NCBI RefSeq assembly: GCF_949987515.2
Contig: NC_082684.1
Location: 45,970,006 to 46,034,005 of the forward strand
DNA from: Delphinus delphis
Taxonomy: Eukaryota; Chordata; Mammalia; Artiodactyla; Delphinidae
Direction: 5' to 3'
DNA: 64,000 nt
The position numbers and the translations under genes are program-made. Under the pieces are notes generated by a model. It was not told the DNA's origin and searched no databases. It worked only from the letters and a program-made list of their open reading frames with translations. This document shows, in pieces, positions 9,935 through 22,064 of this stretch (its first letter is position 1; each line of letters starts with the position of its first letter).

Positions 9935-10370
9935 TTAGAACATTTTTAGGGTCACAGCAAAATTGAGCATAAGGGACAGAAAGTTACCATACACCCCCTG
10001 TTCTCTCTCACACGCAGGCACACACCCCTCCATTATCAACATCCCCCACCAAAGTGGTCCATTTGCTACAACTGATGAACCTAGTCTGACACATCATTAT
10101 CACCGAGAGTCCATAGTTTACATTAGGCTTCACTCCTAGTGTTGTACATTCTTTGGGCTTTGACAAAGGTAACCCTCCTTACAGTTTCATACAGAACAGT
10201 TTCACAGGTCTAACATTCTGCTGTGCTCCACCTATTCATTCCTTTTAGCTCCACAACCCCTGGCAACCACTGATCTTTTTATTGTATCTGCAGTTTTGCC
10301 TTTTCTAGAATGTCATGTGGTTGGAATCATGCAGCATGTAGCCTTTTCTAAATTCTTTTTGAATGAGGCT
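9935..10370 (-). mobile_element. Old L1 3' UTR, minus strand
   Basis: Reverse-complement L1M 3' UTR, recognisable by accatacaccccctgttctc, atcaacatcccccaccaaag and ctggcaaccactgatctttt. No coding sequence is present. Confidence 0.6.
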
Positions 10371-10932
10371 AAGCTTGTCAAAAACTAGATGTCTTTCTCC
10401 AGAAGGGCACAGACTCCAGTAGCCAGTTCTTTCTGTCTACTTGCATAAAGTAGCATTTAATAATTAAAACTATGACTATGAATATAAGTACATCATTTCC
10501 AGGAATCCATGAGGATCTGGGCCAGGTCTGCATTCCTCTGTGTGTGCTGCCACCACCTGGCACAGTGTCTCTGGGACTGGTATGACACAGAGAATCTCTT
10601 GGAATACTTCATGTTCCCAGGACCCTGCCAGCTACCTCAAACTGCAGAGAAGACACCAGATCATTTGGCCCAGAGCCAAACCAGTGGCTGGCAATAGGCA
10701 CAGACCTCAATGGAGGCGGGGAAGAAGAGCCAGTAAAACATTAGCCAATGGCTCTCCCTTTTTTGAGTAAACATTTTATTCTGAGGCCTTGGAGGCCTTA
10801 CCCTGCGCACAAAGCTCACAGAAAACTCCCTATTCTCAGCTCCCTTCCTTGGTTTGTGTCTGGCTGGCCTTTGAATGTGAGTGAGAAGTGCTGAAGGGGT
10901 TACAGAGTTTCAACTTCACTAATTTTACATTT
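10371..10932. other. Intergenic, nothing recognised
   Basis: Short overlapping ORFs at 10509-10770 in two frames show no known domain. No splice or repeat evidence. Confidence 0.45.
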
Positions 10933-10946
10933 AAAACTAAGGGAGA

Positions 10947-11294
10947 GGGCTTCTCTGGTGGCGCAGTGGTTAAGAGTCCACCTGCCAATGCAGGGGACAT
11001 GGGTTCGAGCCCTGGTCCAGGAAGATCCCACATGCCACGAAGCAACTAAGCCTGTGCACCACAACTACTGAGCCTGTGCTCTAGAGCCCGTGAGCCACAA
11101 CTACTGAGACTGCATGCCACAACTACTGAAGCCCACGCACCTAGAGCCCATGCTCTGCAACAAGAGAAGCCACCGTAATGAGAAGCCCGTGCACCACCAC
11201 GAAGAGTAGCTCCCTCTCACCGCAACTAGAGAAAGCCCATGGGCAGCAACGAGCACCCAACGCAGCCAAAAATAAATTAAATAAATTTTTAAAA
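10947..11294 (+). mobile_element. CHR-1 long SINE, TSD aaaactaagggaga
   Basis: Full-length forward copy ending AACGCAGCCAAAAATAAAT with an A-rich tail. Exact 14-bp duplication at 10933-10946 and 11295-11308. Confidence 0.93.
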
Positions 11295-11308
11295 AAAACT
11301 AAGGGAGA

Positions 11309-12642
11309 AGCAAGTGGTATTTTCAAAGTCTTCACGTTTCAAGAATGTGCAGTCCAGCTGGGATCAAAGAAAGCATGATTTTCAAACTATGCCTGTATAT
11401 AGTGGTAAAATGATTGATGACCCAGAAGCCCTTCAGGGGCTGCTGTTCAGAGTGAGAATCTTAGGGGCTGTTGTGTGCTGGATAGATGCTCCTCTCAGTG
11501 GCAGGAGTATTGGGCCATGTGAGCGTCTCCTCAATGCAGAGCCTGGTCCTTGAATCATGGGGTACCCAGGTCTGGTCCAGCTCAATGAGTAGCTCAATCT
11601 TGTTGACAATGAAACTGTGTGTCATCTGGGAACTGGCTGGTTTTAACTAGTCAGGGATGAGTAGGTCTGATGGTCCCTAGCTGGCCTTGCTTACATGTGT
11701 CAAGGTTACCTGGGGGTGAGCTGATCTGGGCTGATCTGGGCAGTGCTGCTGATCTTGGCTAGATTTGCTCATGTGTCTTGGGGTGAGTGGATGTAGGGTA
11801 GGTGGGGCTAGACTAGCTCAGTGTATCTCTGGGTCAGATGGGAATCAGCTGATGTAGATTGGACCCTGCTGTGCACTGAGCTCTGCCCTATCTGTTCCAT
11901 ATCTTCCACCTAGAACAGCGGAAAAGCCCAGTCACACCTTTGCTTGGCAACAGCAGAGGCAGAAGGGAGTCTTTGCATTTTAAGAAGTTTCCTCTGGCTG
12001 TGAGACGTCAACTGTTTTGATGGCCTTTTCTTTTCTTTCCATAGTCCTCAGCCTCTGGGAGACTAAAAGCTTTTTGGAACTGGGATACAGAGTAAGAGTA
12101 GCTGTTGATGCCCATCTCCTTTTGTTTCTATGGTTCACTTCACCAGCTCCAGAATCACACCACATTTGCTAGGATCTGCAGCTGCAAAATGCATACCCTG
12201 ACCTCTCCCTCTTTGTGCATAGAACTCCATTCGGAAACAAAGTCTTGAATCTGGTTAGCAGAATTTATATCACATGTCTGCACCCTAACAAGAAGGAAAG
12301 CTGGGAAAGGGAAATGGTTCCACACTGAAGGCAGGATTTCTACTGTGAGGAAGTATGATTATGGAGAGAGAATGATCAGAAGATTTGGGGCAGCCGTGAA
12401 TGACAGATGCTCATTACAGTTGCCATACTTGGATCATGTGACCTGGCTACACAGGACATAACGGTTCATCTATAGACTAAACATAAGGAGAATATTTGCC
12501 CTTGAAGTGGCTTATAGAAGAACTCTAATAGGGGCATAGAGGGTCAAAGTGACACAGTATAACCCTGTCTCAGGGAATCTGAGGGAGACATACAAAGAGA
12601 TGAGCGGTTAGCAAACAGAGAAAAGTAGGGTTACAAGAATAG
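11309..12642. other. Intergenic, old unassigned repeat-like sequence
   Basis: The part at about 11570-11900 has repeated words (gctgatctgggctgatctgg) and the texture of an old LTR or DNA element but is not assigned. The rest shows nothing. Confidence 0.4.
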
Positions 12643-12653
12643 AGAGAGACAAG

Positions 12654-12909
12654 GGACTTCCCTGGTGGTCCAGTGGTTAACAATCTGCCTCCCAACACAG
12701 GGGACACAGGTTTGATCCCTGGTCAGGGAACTAAGATCCCACGTGCTGCGGGGCAACTAAGCCCGCATGTTGTAACTACTGAGCCTGAGCGCCACAACTA
12801 GAGAAACCTGCGTGCCACAACGAAGAGCCTGCATGCCGAAATGAAAGATCACACATGCCTAAACTAAGACTCGATGTAGCCCCCCCAAAAAAAATTTTAA
12901 AAAGATGGG
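12654..12909 (+). mobile_element. CHR-1-type SINE, TSD agagagacaag
   Basis: Forward copy, moderately diverged, with an 11-bp duplication at 12643-12653 and 12910-12920. Confidence 0.9.
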
Positions 12910-12920
12910 AGAGAGACAAG

Positions 12921-14625
12921 AGCAGGGAACAGAGAGCCACACCACCTGATTCAGAGGTGATTCTTGCAAAAGCCATTGTGGTATTGCCAGGTTTGCCACA
13001 ATATCCGGACTAATGTTCTAGTTCTAAAAGGAGCCTGACATAAAACTCACATCCCAAGAGAAGACATCTCTGAACACATCTCTGCTCCTGCAGTCTGAAA
13101 TGAGCAATCCTCTGCACACCCCAAAGCCAAGCAAATTCCAAATGTCCAGGGTTTGCCCATTAGATTTGAGTTCCTAAGGGACCCACGTCTGGTTAATTTC
13201 ATCCCAAAGCATCTAATATTTATGGAAAGTGCTCAGGAGATGTTTGTTGAAAACTGAAATGAGGATGTAAGCCTAAGTGCTGTGGGATTCAGAATAGGGA
13301 ACAATCGCTGTTCTAACTCCAGTGCGTGAGGTACTCTGGGTTGGTCCGCTCACCACAAATCCATTATCTGCTCTTCTCTGCCCTGCTTTCTGTGCCTTAG
13401 AAGGATGACCTCCAAGGACTGCATGCCCTGTACTCCCTTGGGAATAGCCAAAGAGAAGCACTGCTCCTGATAATGGGAGGGAGGGAAGGAGAGATATGGG
13501 AACTCATTGTCTACAACCCTGCGTGGTTCTGGCAGAGGTCATGTTACTCTATGGCCGCACCTACTGCCAGGGAGTCTCTCTTCCATGGTTCCAGCTCCCC
13601 GAGTCTCTATTGACACTGCTCACTTCCCTTGCCTTTTCAGATCTATGGTGGTAACAGCTCTCAGCTGTTGCTAATCCCTGGGTACTTCACCAGCACTGTG
13701 TCGGGGCCCTTAACCCTGCCCACAACTCTGACAATAGTCCTTGTATAAACTCTTCAGTTAACCCCATTGAGTGTGCCATTTATTTCCGGCCAGCATGCTG
13801 ACCGATACATTATATTGATATTCTAGAAAGGAGGAAATTGTACTGTACTTGTCCCCAAGTAGTCTTACCACTTGGAGACAGGTCCAGTTCACAGAGACTG
13901 AAAGAAGGTGCAAAACAGCCTTTAACATCTAGCACTGGAGATACAGGAGTGACCTGTTTTCTTATATCAGTTTCTACTCCCCAAATTCCTTCACTGGAGC
14001 CAGATCTCGACCTCTCCCTCCCCCACCTCCTTATCAGAGAAGCCTCCTCCCCTATAGCTACAGAGTTTTTTGTTTTTTAATCTCCCTTTCCCTGGCTTCA
14101 GGGACCCATTTCTTCTTGTGCCAGTTGTCAGTCTTTTGACCAAGTCCCTTGGGGTTTCCCACCCTGGAGGCTCAAGATGGAAAGAGAAAAAAGAGAACTT
14201 AGTGGTCTGCACACAGGTTGTGGTATCCGTAAAATAATCAATCATCCATAGATATGGTTAAAAATCCTGTAGTTGTTTCCTGCACTTGCTAGAAGGTTTA
14301 CTAAAAGGCTGGATGTCTTCCACTAGGCTGGCCTGACATGTATCTAACTCTGGGAGAGAAAGGGAGGAGTTGGAGAGCGGCCTCTATCCTACCACCCTAA
14401 AAACTACTTCCTTGAGGAAGCAGAACTTGAGATTAGCTTTAAAGGAGAAACATTAGACAATGGATAAGGAAGAGGGCATTTCGGAAAGTGGAGAAGGATG
14501 TGAGCAAAGAAGATATAAATGCAGCAGTTGGGAAGAAATGAGTACACCCCTGTGCTGGTTGATGTAAGCAAGCACCAATTTGGGAGGCCTTGAATGCCAG
14601 GATAAAAGCTGTAAGGAGTCTTTAA
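12921..14625. other. Intergenic, mostly unassigned
   Basis: At 13600-13810 the text (…ggtggtaacagctctcagct…, …gtgtgccatttatttccggc…) looks like an old interspersed repeat. An L2-like end lies near 13190-13260. No gene seen. Confidence 0.4.
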
Positions 14626-14633
14626 AGCTTTTT

Positions 14634-14907
14634 ATTTATTTTATTTTTTAACATCTTTATTGGAGTATAATTGCTTTACAATGGTGTGTTAGTTTCTGCT
14701 TTATAACAAAGTGAATCAGCTGTACATATACATATATCCCCATATCTCCTCCCTCTTGCGTCTCCCTCCCACCCTCCCTATCCCACCCCTCTAGGTGGTC
14801 ACAAAGCACCGAGCTGATCTCCCTGTGCTATGCGGCTGCTTCCCACTAGCTAGCTATTTTACGTTTGGTAGTGTATATATGTCCATGCCACTCTCTTACT
14901 TCGCCCC
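14634..14907 (-). mobile_element. 5'-truncated L1 3' end, minus strand
   Basis: Reverse-oriented copy of the young L1 3' UTR. The T-rich tail is at the left, and an agcttttta duplication lies at 14626-14634 and 14908-14916. Only non-coding L1 sequence is present. Confidence 0.82.
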
Positions 14908-14916
14908 AGCTTTTTA

Positions 14917-15358
14917 GCAAGACAGTTTTTCAGAATTCACATATAAAATAGATTGGAGGTGTAGAGAGAGGATGACAAGTTAGAAAATAAATGCAGTTAT
15001 CCAGATGTGAGGGTGTGAAGGTCTGTGCCAGGGTAGTGGTCCTTGAAAACATCACAAAGGAAGAAACTACACTTTGGTTACAGGGTACATGTGGTAGAAA
15101 AGGGAAAGCAGAACATAAGGATGACAAGTTTTGAAATTGAGAAACTGAGAGAATGATGGTGCAGAGGCAAAAATAGAAAACTTCTTAGAGAGAGCTGTTT
15201 TAGATGAAAAATTATTTAGGCTTTAGGTACACTGCATTTAGGTGGCTCCCGTACTTCGTAGTGGAGGTGGAAATGGAGGCGTGAAACAAAAGGAGAAGGC
15301 CGAAGACATGACTTGAAGTCATAAGAGTGAGCAGCACCTCTGAGAAAGACTTCGTATT
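14917..15358. other. Intergenic, nothing recognised
   Basis: Ordinary sequence between an L1 end and a SINE. Confidence 0.5.
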
Positions 15359-15371
15359 AAATCAGGGGGTC

Positions 15372-15486
15372 TGGGGCTTCCCTGGTGGCGCAGTGGTTGA
15401 GAGTCCGCCTGCCGATGCAGGGGATGCGGGTTCGTGCCCCGGATCCCACATGCCGCGGAGCGGCTGGGCCCGAAAAAAAAAAAAGA
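15372..15486 (+). mobile_element. CHR-2 SINE with internal and 3' deletions, TSD aaatcagggggtc
   Basis: Head intact, but the body stops at GGGCCCG and goes straight into the A tail. A short piece (GTCCGGGAA) is also missing. Exact 13-bp duplication at 15359-15371 and 15487-15499. Confidence 0.92.
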
Positions 15487-15676
15487 AAATCAGGGGGTCC
15501 AGGACTAAACATTAAGACATGCCCACCTTTAGGGAGTTAGAAGAGAAAACAGAGAAAATAAAATAAAGGGGTCAGTACAGAAACAATGTGAAAAATTGGC
15601 AGAGAAAAAGGTGAGAAATGAGACAGCATAAGAAAACCAAGGAATATTTCCAGAAAGGATGAACTCTACATTTGAA

Positions 15677-15802
15677 TTTTTTTTTTTTTTTTCTGGCCGC
15701 ACTGCAGGGCATGTGGGATCTTAGTTCCCTAACCAGGGATGGAACCTGCACCCACTGCAGTGGAAGCGTGGAGTCTTAACCACTGCACTGCCGGGGGGGT
15801 CC
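15677..15802 (-). mobile_element. Short old CHR SINE, TSD ctacatttgaa
   Basis: Reverse head-only copy with an exact 11-bp duplication at 15666-15676 and 15803-15813. Confidence 0.9.
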
Positions 15803-15940
15803 CTACATTTGAACTTTAACACAGACACCTCAGCCTTTGCAAAAGGATCCTTCAAGATTTTGAAAATAAAATTAGAGAATAAAGCAACAGGGTCACCAAT
15901 ATGAACAAGCTGTGTTAAATTAGGACCTCCTGTCAAAAGT

Positions 15941-16145
15941 ACTTCCCTGGTGGCGCAGTGGTTGAGAGTCCGCCTGCCGATGCAGGGGACACGCGTTCGT
16001 GCCCCGGTCCGGGAAGATCCCACATGCCGCGGAGAGTCTGGGCCCGTGAGCCATAGCCACTGAGCCTACGCGTCCAGAACCTGTGCTCCGCAACGGGAGA
16101 GGCCAAAACAGTGAGAGGCCCGCGTACCGCAAAAAAAAAAAAAAA
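15941..16145 (+). mobile_element. CHR-2 SINE; flank repeats the SINE's own head
   Basis: Forward full-length copy. The sequence after the A tail reads aacttccctgg, the same as the element's first bases, so the target itself resembled the SINE head and the exact left boundary is ambiguous. Confidence 0.9.
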
Positions 16146-16155
16146 ACTTCCCTGG

Positions 16156-17359
16156 AAATGTTGATTTACATTATTGGATACTGATATAATCCTGAAGCCA
16201 TTGGAAGGTATATTAGTTAAGATGTCTTTAGATGCAGATAACATAAAAACCAATTCAAATTATCTTAACCAATGTAACTGAGTTTGCTGGCTCACTTTCC
16301 TGAAAAGACCACTAAATGGGCAGGCTTTAGGGTTGGTCCAAACTTAGGGAAAACACCATTTCCCACATTTCTCTTGGTTCACCTTCCTCCACAAGCCAGC
16401 TATATCCTCACCCCAGTTTCTCTAAAGCTACCTGCTTCAGTGTTTACATCTAGGGTTACATCCTTCTCCCAAACATCACACTGTTTGTATCACACCTGAA
16501 CCAACTGCTAGGGCCAGGTTGGAAAGCCATAAGCTGATTGCCTTGGGTTCTCATCATTGAACCAATCACTCTTACCACCTCACATTGCAATAACCCAGGT
16601 TGGCTGGTAATCAGTCATGTGACCTCTAGTTGTGGGGTTTATGGTCAATCTCACTCCACCACCAGGCCGGTTCCTAATGGCAGAAGGCTGAAACAAATGT
16701 TGGGAAGATAACTAGGATTCCACAAACGGATACTGAACTAGGTTGTGACTGGACAAGTCAAAGTACCATTAGCTTAAACAAAGTAGAAATTTTCAATCTC
16801 TCTCTCTCCATTAAGAGTCTGGAACTTTGTAGCACAGGATTGGTACAGCAGCTCTGCTCCATAACGTCCTTGGGACCCAGAAGTCTCGCTCTAGCTCACC
16901 ACCCTAATGACATTCCTAGGGGGTAGCCCTAATTCTCATTGTCCAAGGGAAGATCTCTCCTGCAGGCAGCAGGATGGAGGAAGTGACAAACAAAAAAGGG
17001 CAAAGGGGCACATGTGAAGGAAGGTTCCTAGAAGCTGTCACACATGGCTACCTTACCACATGATCATACCTACCTGCCAGCAAGGCTAGGGAATGAACTT
17101 TACTCTGGGTGGCCATTTTCCCGGCTAACCATTCTATTACTGTAGAATGAGGGGAAAATTAATATTGGGGGACAAGCACTCTCTGCTGCTCTGGAGAAAT
17201 GAGATCTGAGTTGCTTGAATAACCTCAGGCTAATTAGTAAATTACTTGGGAAAGTAGTTATCCATTTGTAATCTGGCCAACAGGAGTGAAATGAGAGAAA
17301 AATCCCAATTCAGAGGAATGAAATAGTGAAAAGGAAACAATAAGTTATGTGTTAAAAGA
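16156..17359. other. Intergenic, old repeat then unassigned
   Basis: 16210-16720 has the texture of an old mammalian repeat (gatgcagataacataaaaac, …caaccaatcactc-like segments). 16720-17359 is unassigned. Confidence 0.4.
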
Positions 17360-17565
17360 ACTATGTGTACATCCCATTTTTGCCACCTAATAGTTGGGCA
17401 GTCCTTAACAAGTTGCATAACCTCTATAAGCCTGTGATCTTATCTGTAAAATGGCGATAATATCTTCTACTTCACAGAGCTGGAAAAAGATTAATTGAGA
17501 TAATATCAATAGTTGTTAAGTGTTTTATAAGCAGTAATGCTCATACAGATAAAAGTTATTATCTG
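17360..17565 (+). mobile_element. MIR SINE
   Basis: An old tRNA-derived MIR: ttgggcagtccttaacaagt, then tctgtaaaatggcgataata, then an L2-like 3' end. Confidence 0.75.
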
Positions 17566-17659
17566 CAAACAGTAGCTATCGATTATGGCAAAGCTTACAA
17601 TAACATTGTTCATATTTTAGAGACACATTTATTGAGTTAAATTTGTGTTAGCTTTTTTT

Positions 17660-17885
17660 CCTTTTTTTAGTTTATTTTGGCTGTGCCAGGTCTTGCTTGC
17701 TGCATGTGGGATCTTTTAGTGCAGCATGCGGGCTCACAGTTGTGGCATGCAGCCTCCTAGTTGTGGCATGTGGGCTTCTTAGTTGCGGCATGCATGTGGG
17801 ATCTAGATCCCCAGCCAGGGATCGAACCTGGGCCCCCTGCACGGGGAGTGTGGAGTCTTACTCACCGGACCACCAGGGAAGTCCC
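17660..17885 (-). mobile_element. CHR-1-type SINE, TSD tgtgttagcttttttt
   Basis: Reverse copy with an exact duplication of about 16 bp at 17644-17659 and 17886-17901. Confidence 0.9.
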
Positions 17886-17904
17886 TGTGTTAGCTTTTTT
17901 TTTT

Positions 17905-18017
17905 CCCCATTTTTTTTTATTATGGTGAAATAGACATAATATAAAATTTACCATCTTAGTCATTTTTAAGTGTACAGTTCAGTGGTATTAATAAACACAT
18001 TCACATCATTGTGCTCT
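17905..18017 (-). mobile_element. Old L1 3' UTR fragment, minus strand
   Basis: A short fragment (ttaccatcttagtcatttttaag…gttcagtggtatt) typical of minus-strand L1 3' UTR. A SINE inserted beside it at 17660-17885. Confidence 0.55.
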
Positions 18018-18654
18018 GTGTTAGCTTTTTAAGATCAGTCTTTCAGTACAAGAAGTGATTTTTGTGGCTAATTGAATTTTTTAAAATTCTCACTATATTT
18101 TTTTCCTACTGGTCATGTGTCGCCTATTAGACTGTTTGATGTACACCCAGAAAGCAGTTGAGCAAATATTCTCACTGTGTCATAACAAACACATAAACAC
18201 AAAACCAGAAATTTCAGTAAGAAAATTTGAGTTATAATATTTATGACATTAATTTCTACAGTAAAATGAATCTTTTAAATTACGATAAATTATATGAATG
18301 GAATCCCAAGTTTCAGATATACTCTCTTTTGCATAAAGAATAGGAATGAGTTGAAAAGTATCTCATCTGCTTTGTATTGGTATAATGCAATTCACACGTT
18401 ACAGTGGGAAGAGCAATGGAGCTGGCTGATTGGGAGAGGCCTCATTTCCACTACACGTTGGCCTCAGTGGCGGGTGATGTCTCAGTCTGCCATTAGGTCA
18501 GGAGATTGATGGCACACAGGAAGATTAAGTAAGTATATTGAGACAGTGGGAGCTAGACTTAATGTGGAAAGGAAGAAAACTTGGCCTGGAAGAAGTGATC
18601 CCCTAGTAGTAATGAGCACTCCTAGCACCCAGAGGGTGGCTTCTGAATATCGTT
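18018..18654. other. Intergenic, nothing recognised
   Basis: No gene or repeat that I can name. Confidence 0.45.
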
Positions 18655-18867
18655 CTCCACTAAGATGATCCAGAACTCCTTGAAGAAATGGTTGAATTCA
18701 GGGCTGGGACAGGGAAAGTACACTATGTTCCTGGAACATCTTGTTGAGCATAAAAGTAAAGAAGTACCCGAAAAATGATGAGGACATGTGGTGAAAAATG
18801 ATGAGGCTCATGAGGACAAGAGCCAGACTGAAGAGTTTCTGTCAGCTAAATCTGGGACAATTTAAAC

Positions 18868-18996
18868 GTTTTTTTTTTTTTGGGCCACACCGTGTGACCT
18901 GCAGGATCTTAGTTCCCCAGCCAGGGATTGAACCCAGGCTCCCTGCAGTGGAAGCACAGAGTCTTAACCACTGGACCGCCAGGGAAGTCCCTATGG
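18868..18996 (-). mobile_element. Short CHR SINE, TSD caatttaaac
   Basis: Reverse head-only copy, T tail at left, exact 10-bp duplication at 18858-18867 and 18997-19006, inside the L1M remnant. Confidence 0.9.
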
Positions 18997-19066
18997 CAAT
19001 TTAAACTTAAAATGAATAATGAAAGCAACAGATTATGATTCTTTGGATAAAATAGGAATCCATGGG

Positions 19067-19268
19067 GCTTCCCTGGTGGCGCAGTGGTTGAGAGTCCGCC
19101 TGCCGATGCAGGGGACACGGGTTCGTGCCCCGGTCTGGGAAGATCCCACATGCCATGGAGCGTCTGGGCCCGTGAGCCATGGCCGCTGAGCCTGCACGTC
19201 CGGAGCCTGTGCTCCGCAACGGAAGAGGACACAACAGTGAGAGGCCCACGTACCGCAAAAAAAAAAAA
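19067..19268 (+). mobile_element. CHR-2 SINE, TSD aggaatccatggg
   Basis: Forward near-consensus copy with an exact 13-bp duplication at 19054-19066 and 19269-19281. Confidence 0.93.
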
Positions 19269-19821
19269 AGGAATCCATGGGTCTATCCTGATGTAAATAG
19301 ATGTAAATACATAAATGGGGTAAGAATAGAAGCTTTATTTTAGAGTACGACAATGCCAACTAATAAATGTAGAAGGAATGATGGAACTAGAATATCACCA
19401 TTTGCCAACCATTATAGTAATAATTGGTTCAGCAAAGAACCAACAACGGACATGAAAACTGGGAGTGAAAATGTGATGAGGAACAGGACATTTACATAAC
19501 ATCAAAGTAGCTCTCCATAAAATACTTATTAACAATGTATTAATTAATAAGTACAAGATACTTATTAATTTTACAATGAAGAAGTTTGGCAGACATCATT
19601 TTAATGAAATGATAATAGTCAACACTGATAGAAATGGGACAAATTAACACTTGCTAATTTGCCTCCTGATAATGCACTGAGAAGAACATAGCATCATGTC
19701 TCTGGTACTTCTCCAAAAAGATGAATAACCTGAATCCAATCATAATAAGTATAAGGCAAACTCCAATTGATGGACGTTCTACAAAGTAACTGGCCTATTC
19801 TCTTTTAAAAAGTCAATATCA

Positions 19822-19947
19822 GGAAATCTCTGGCAGTCCAGTGGTTAGGACTCGGTGCTTTCACTGCTGTGGGCCTGGGGTTTGATCCCTGGTCAGAGAA
19901 CTAAGATGTCCTGCAAGTTGCGTGCTGTGGCCAAAAAATAAATAAAT
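19822..19947 (+). mobile_element. Short CHR SINE, TSD agtcaatatca
   Basis: Forward head-only copy. The right flank reads agtcaacatca, one mismatch. Confidence 0.88.
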
Positions 19948-20400
19948 AGTCAACATCATGAAAGACATGGAAAACTGAGGAACTGCTCCAAGAAGGAGAC
20001 TAAAGACACATAAAATTAGGTATAACACAAGATCCTCTATTGGATCCAGGATTAAAAGGGAACGGGTGATTTAATGGTACGTAACTAGTGAAATTCGAAT
20101 GCAGGCTATGGGTTGGATGGTAGTTTTGTGTCAATTTTAATTTCTCGATTTTAATGATTTTACTGAATTTTACTACACATACAAAATAATTGAGTGAGAA
20201 AGAGATAAGAGAGAGAATAAGACAAATATGGTAAAATGTTAACAACTGATTAGAGAATCTGTGTAAAGGGCAAACTAAAATCCTTCGTACTGTTCTGAGA
20301 ATTTTCTGTAAGGGTGAAATGATTTTAGAATAGTTATTTTGAAAAAGCATAATGTGTCATTTAAAAATAATTAAATTTCAGTCCATGGAAAGTTATATTG

Positions 20401-21089
20401 GGCATCTAGGAAGTAACAGCATAGTTTTTGGATCTTCTCAAAACCCTACATACAAACAGAGAAATTGAAAAACAAAATTAAAACCCATGGATAACACTTA
20501 CAACAAAACAAGATGATAAATTATCCCCACAAAATATGAGCAGGTGGGGACAAATCACCAACAACCACAGGACCACGATATTAGAGTCTATGCAAGAGAG
20601 GAGAGGAATCAATCAATTAGATATTCAATGAACCAGAAACTTGGAGAATCCCAAGGAGAAACAGATATTTGCTGGAAAGCCAATCTGAGAATAGCAAATG
20701 AAACTGGGAGGGGTTTTGTCCATTCCAATAGCAGATGAGTGCAATGGAGTCCTCGTAAGACCTGAAAGGGTGGGAACAGTCTCACGCATATGAATTCTCA
20801 ATGCTGACCAACCAAACCTCGCTTCCAGGACATACCCCTGAGGAGAAACTACTGGCCTTGGAATAAAAACTGCTAAGGATAGGGACAACACTGATGAAGT
20901 AAAGAGGAGATCCAGATGAAAAGTAGTTGAGGGGAACAGGGTTAGGATATCTCAGAAAGCAGTCATATTTTTTAAACATTAAATAAAAACAAGAAGAAGC
21001 ACCACAGTCAGGTTAGATAGCTTTTCTATTCTTTTAGTAATTGGTGATAATATTAGTAATATTAATATCCGTAGTAGTATTAGTTTTGT
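20401..21089. other. Intergenic, probably old L1-related
   Basis: A-rich sequence continuing the texture of the preceding L1M remnant, but not assigned firmly. Overlapping ORFs on both strands are not credible. Confidence 0.35.
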
Positions 21090-21218
21090 GTTTTTTTTTG
21101 GTTTTTATTTTGTTTGTTTTTTTGGCTGCACCATGCAGCACGAGGGACTAGAGATGGAACCTATGCCCTCTGTAGTGGAAGCACGGAGTCTTAACGACTG
21201 GACCACCAGGGAAGTCCC
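21090..21218 (-). mobile_element. Short CHR SINE
   Basis: Reverse head-only copy with a T/G-rich tail. The target duplication is not clear. Confidence 0.82.
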
Positions 21219-21340
21219 AGTATTGTTATTCTGAGACAACCAGTATTGTTATTCTGTTGTTGGTTGTTAGTATCGTGTGGGAAAAAGTAAATGAAAACTA
21301 TGGAATATGCTAACTCTATCATCCCCTGTTACCTCGAGAA

Positions 21341-21718
21341 CCAGGGTTCTTGGTGTGGAAGACAGAAGATACAGATGTAATATATTAGAAGAGGTTAAGT
21401 AAAAACTATGTCGTTCTGAATTTAAAACAGAAGTATGAATATGAACTTGTAAGGTAATATATATTCTACTAAAGAGGCTTAGAAATAGCAACTATGTTGT
21501 GGTCTTGAAACAGTTCCCATTCAAAGAAACCAGGGTTCTTGGTGTGGAAGACAGAAGATACAGATGTAATATATTAGAAGAGGTTAAGTAAAAACTATGT
21601 CGTTCTGAATTTAAAACAGAAGTATGAATATGAACTTGTAAGGTAATATATATTCTACTAAAGAGGCTTAGAAATAGCAACTATGTTGTGGTCTTGAAAC
21701 ATTTCCCATTCAAAGAAA
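21341..21718. repeat. Near-identical 189-bp tandem duplication
   Basis: Unit 1 (21341-21529) and unit 2 (21530-21718) both start ccagggttcttggtgtggaa and match throughout, with a G/T change in cagttccc/catttccc. A partial third start (ccaggagtcctcgg) follows at 21719. The high identity implies a recent duplication. The unit itself is not a recognised repeat. Confidence 0.92.
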
Positions 21719-21895
21719 CCAGGAGTCCTCGGGGAAATGGCTGATTCTAGGGTTCAAAGTCCGTGGCAGAAAATGGAGCACCTTGACATACCAGCTGGCA
21801 AGAATGCTATTGAAAACTATTATGATCATGTCCAAGGAGCCAATGTGAAGAGTCCCCACAGTCAAACAAGGGAAAATTGAAACTTCAAAAAATGT
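21719..21895. other. Intergenic, right flank of the 189-bp duplication
   Basis: Continues from the duplicated unit without a recognised family. Confidence 0.4.
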
Positions 21896-21904
21896 AAGAG
21901 TTGG

Positions 21905-22024
21905 GGAATTCCCTGGTGGCCCAGTGTTTAGGACTCTGAAATTCCATTGCAGGGGGCGTGGGTTCCATCCCTGGTTGGGGAACAAAGATCCTGCATGTCA
22001 CAGGGCGCGGCCTAAAAAAAAAGG
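21905..22024 (+). mobile_element. Short CHR SINE, TSD taagagttg
   Basis: Forward head-only copy with a taagagttg duplication on both sides (left 21896-21904). Confidence 0.87.
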
Positions 22025-22064
22025 ATAAGAGTTGCAATAAACTGAAATCTCTTAAATATGTTTA

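Larger units (their letters stand above)
18655..20400 (+). mobile_element. Old L1M 3' region broken by three SINEs
   Basis: The host sequence between SINEs at 18868, 19067 and 19822 reads as one old L1M 3' region (gaatgatggaactagaatat, gggacaaattaacacttgct, then aaagacatggaaaactgagg and on to a TTAATTTCTCGATTTTAATG-like end). It is decayed, and the short ORFs within are not meaningful. Confidence 0.55.

Noticed and set aside
21267..21680. Two identical minus-strand ORFs (MLFLSLFSRIYITLQ)
   Set aside because: They are products of the 189-bp tandem duplication; no conserved domain, so not evidence of a duplicated gene.
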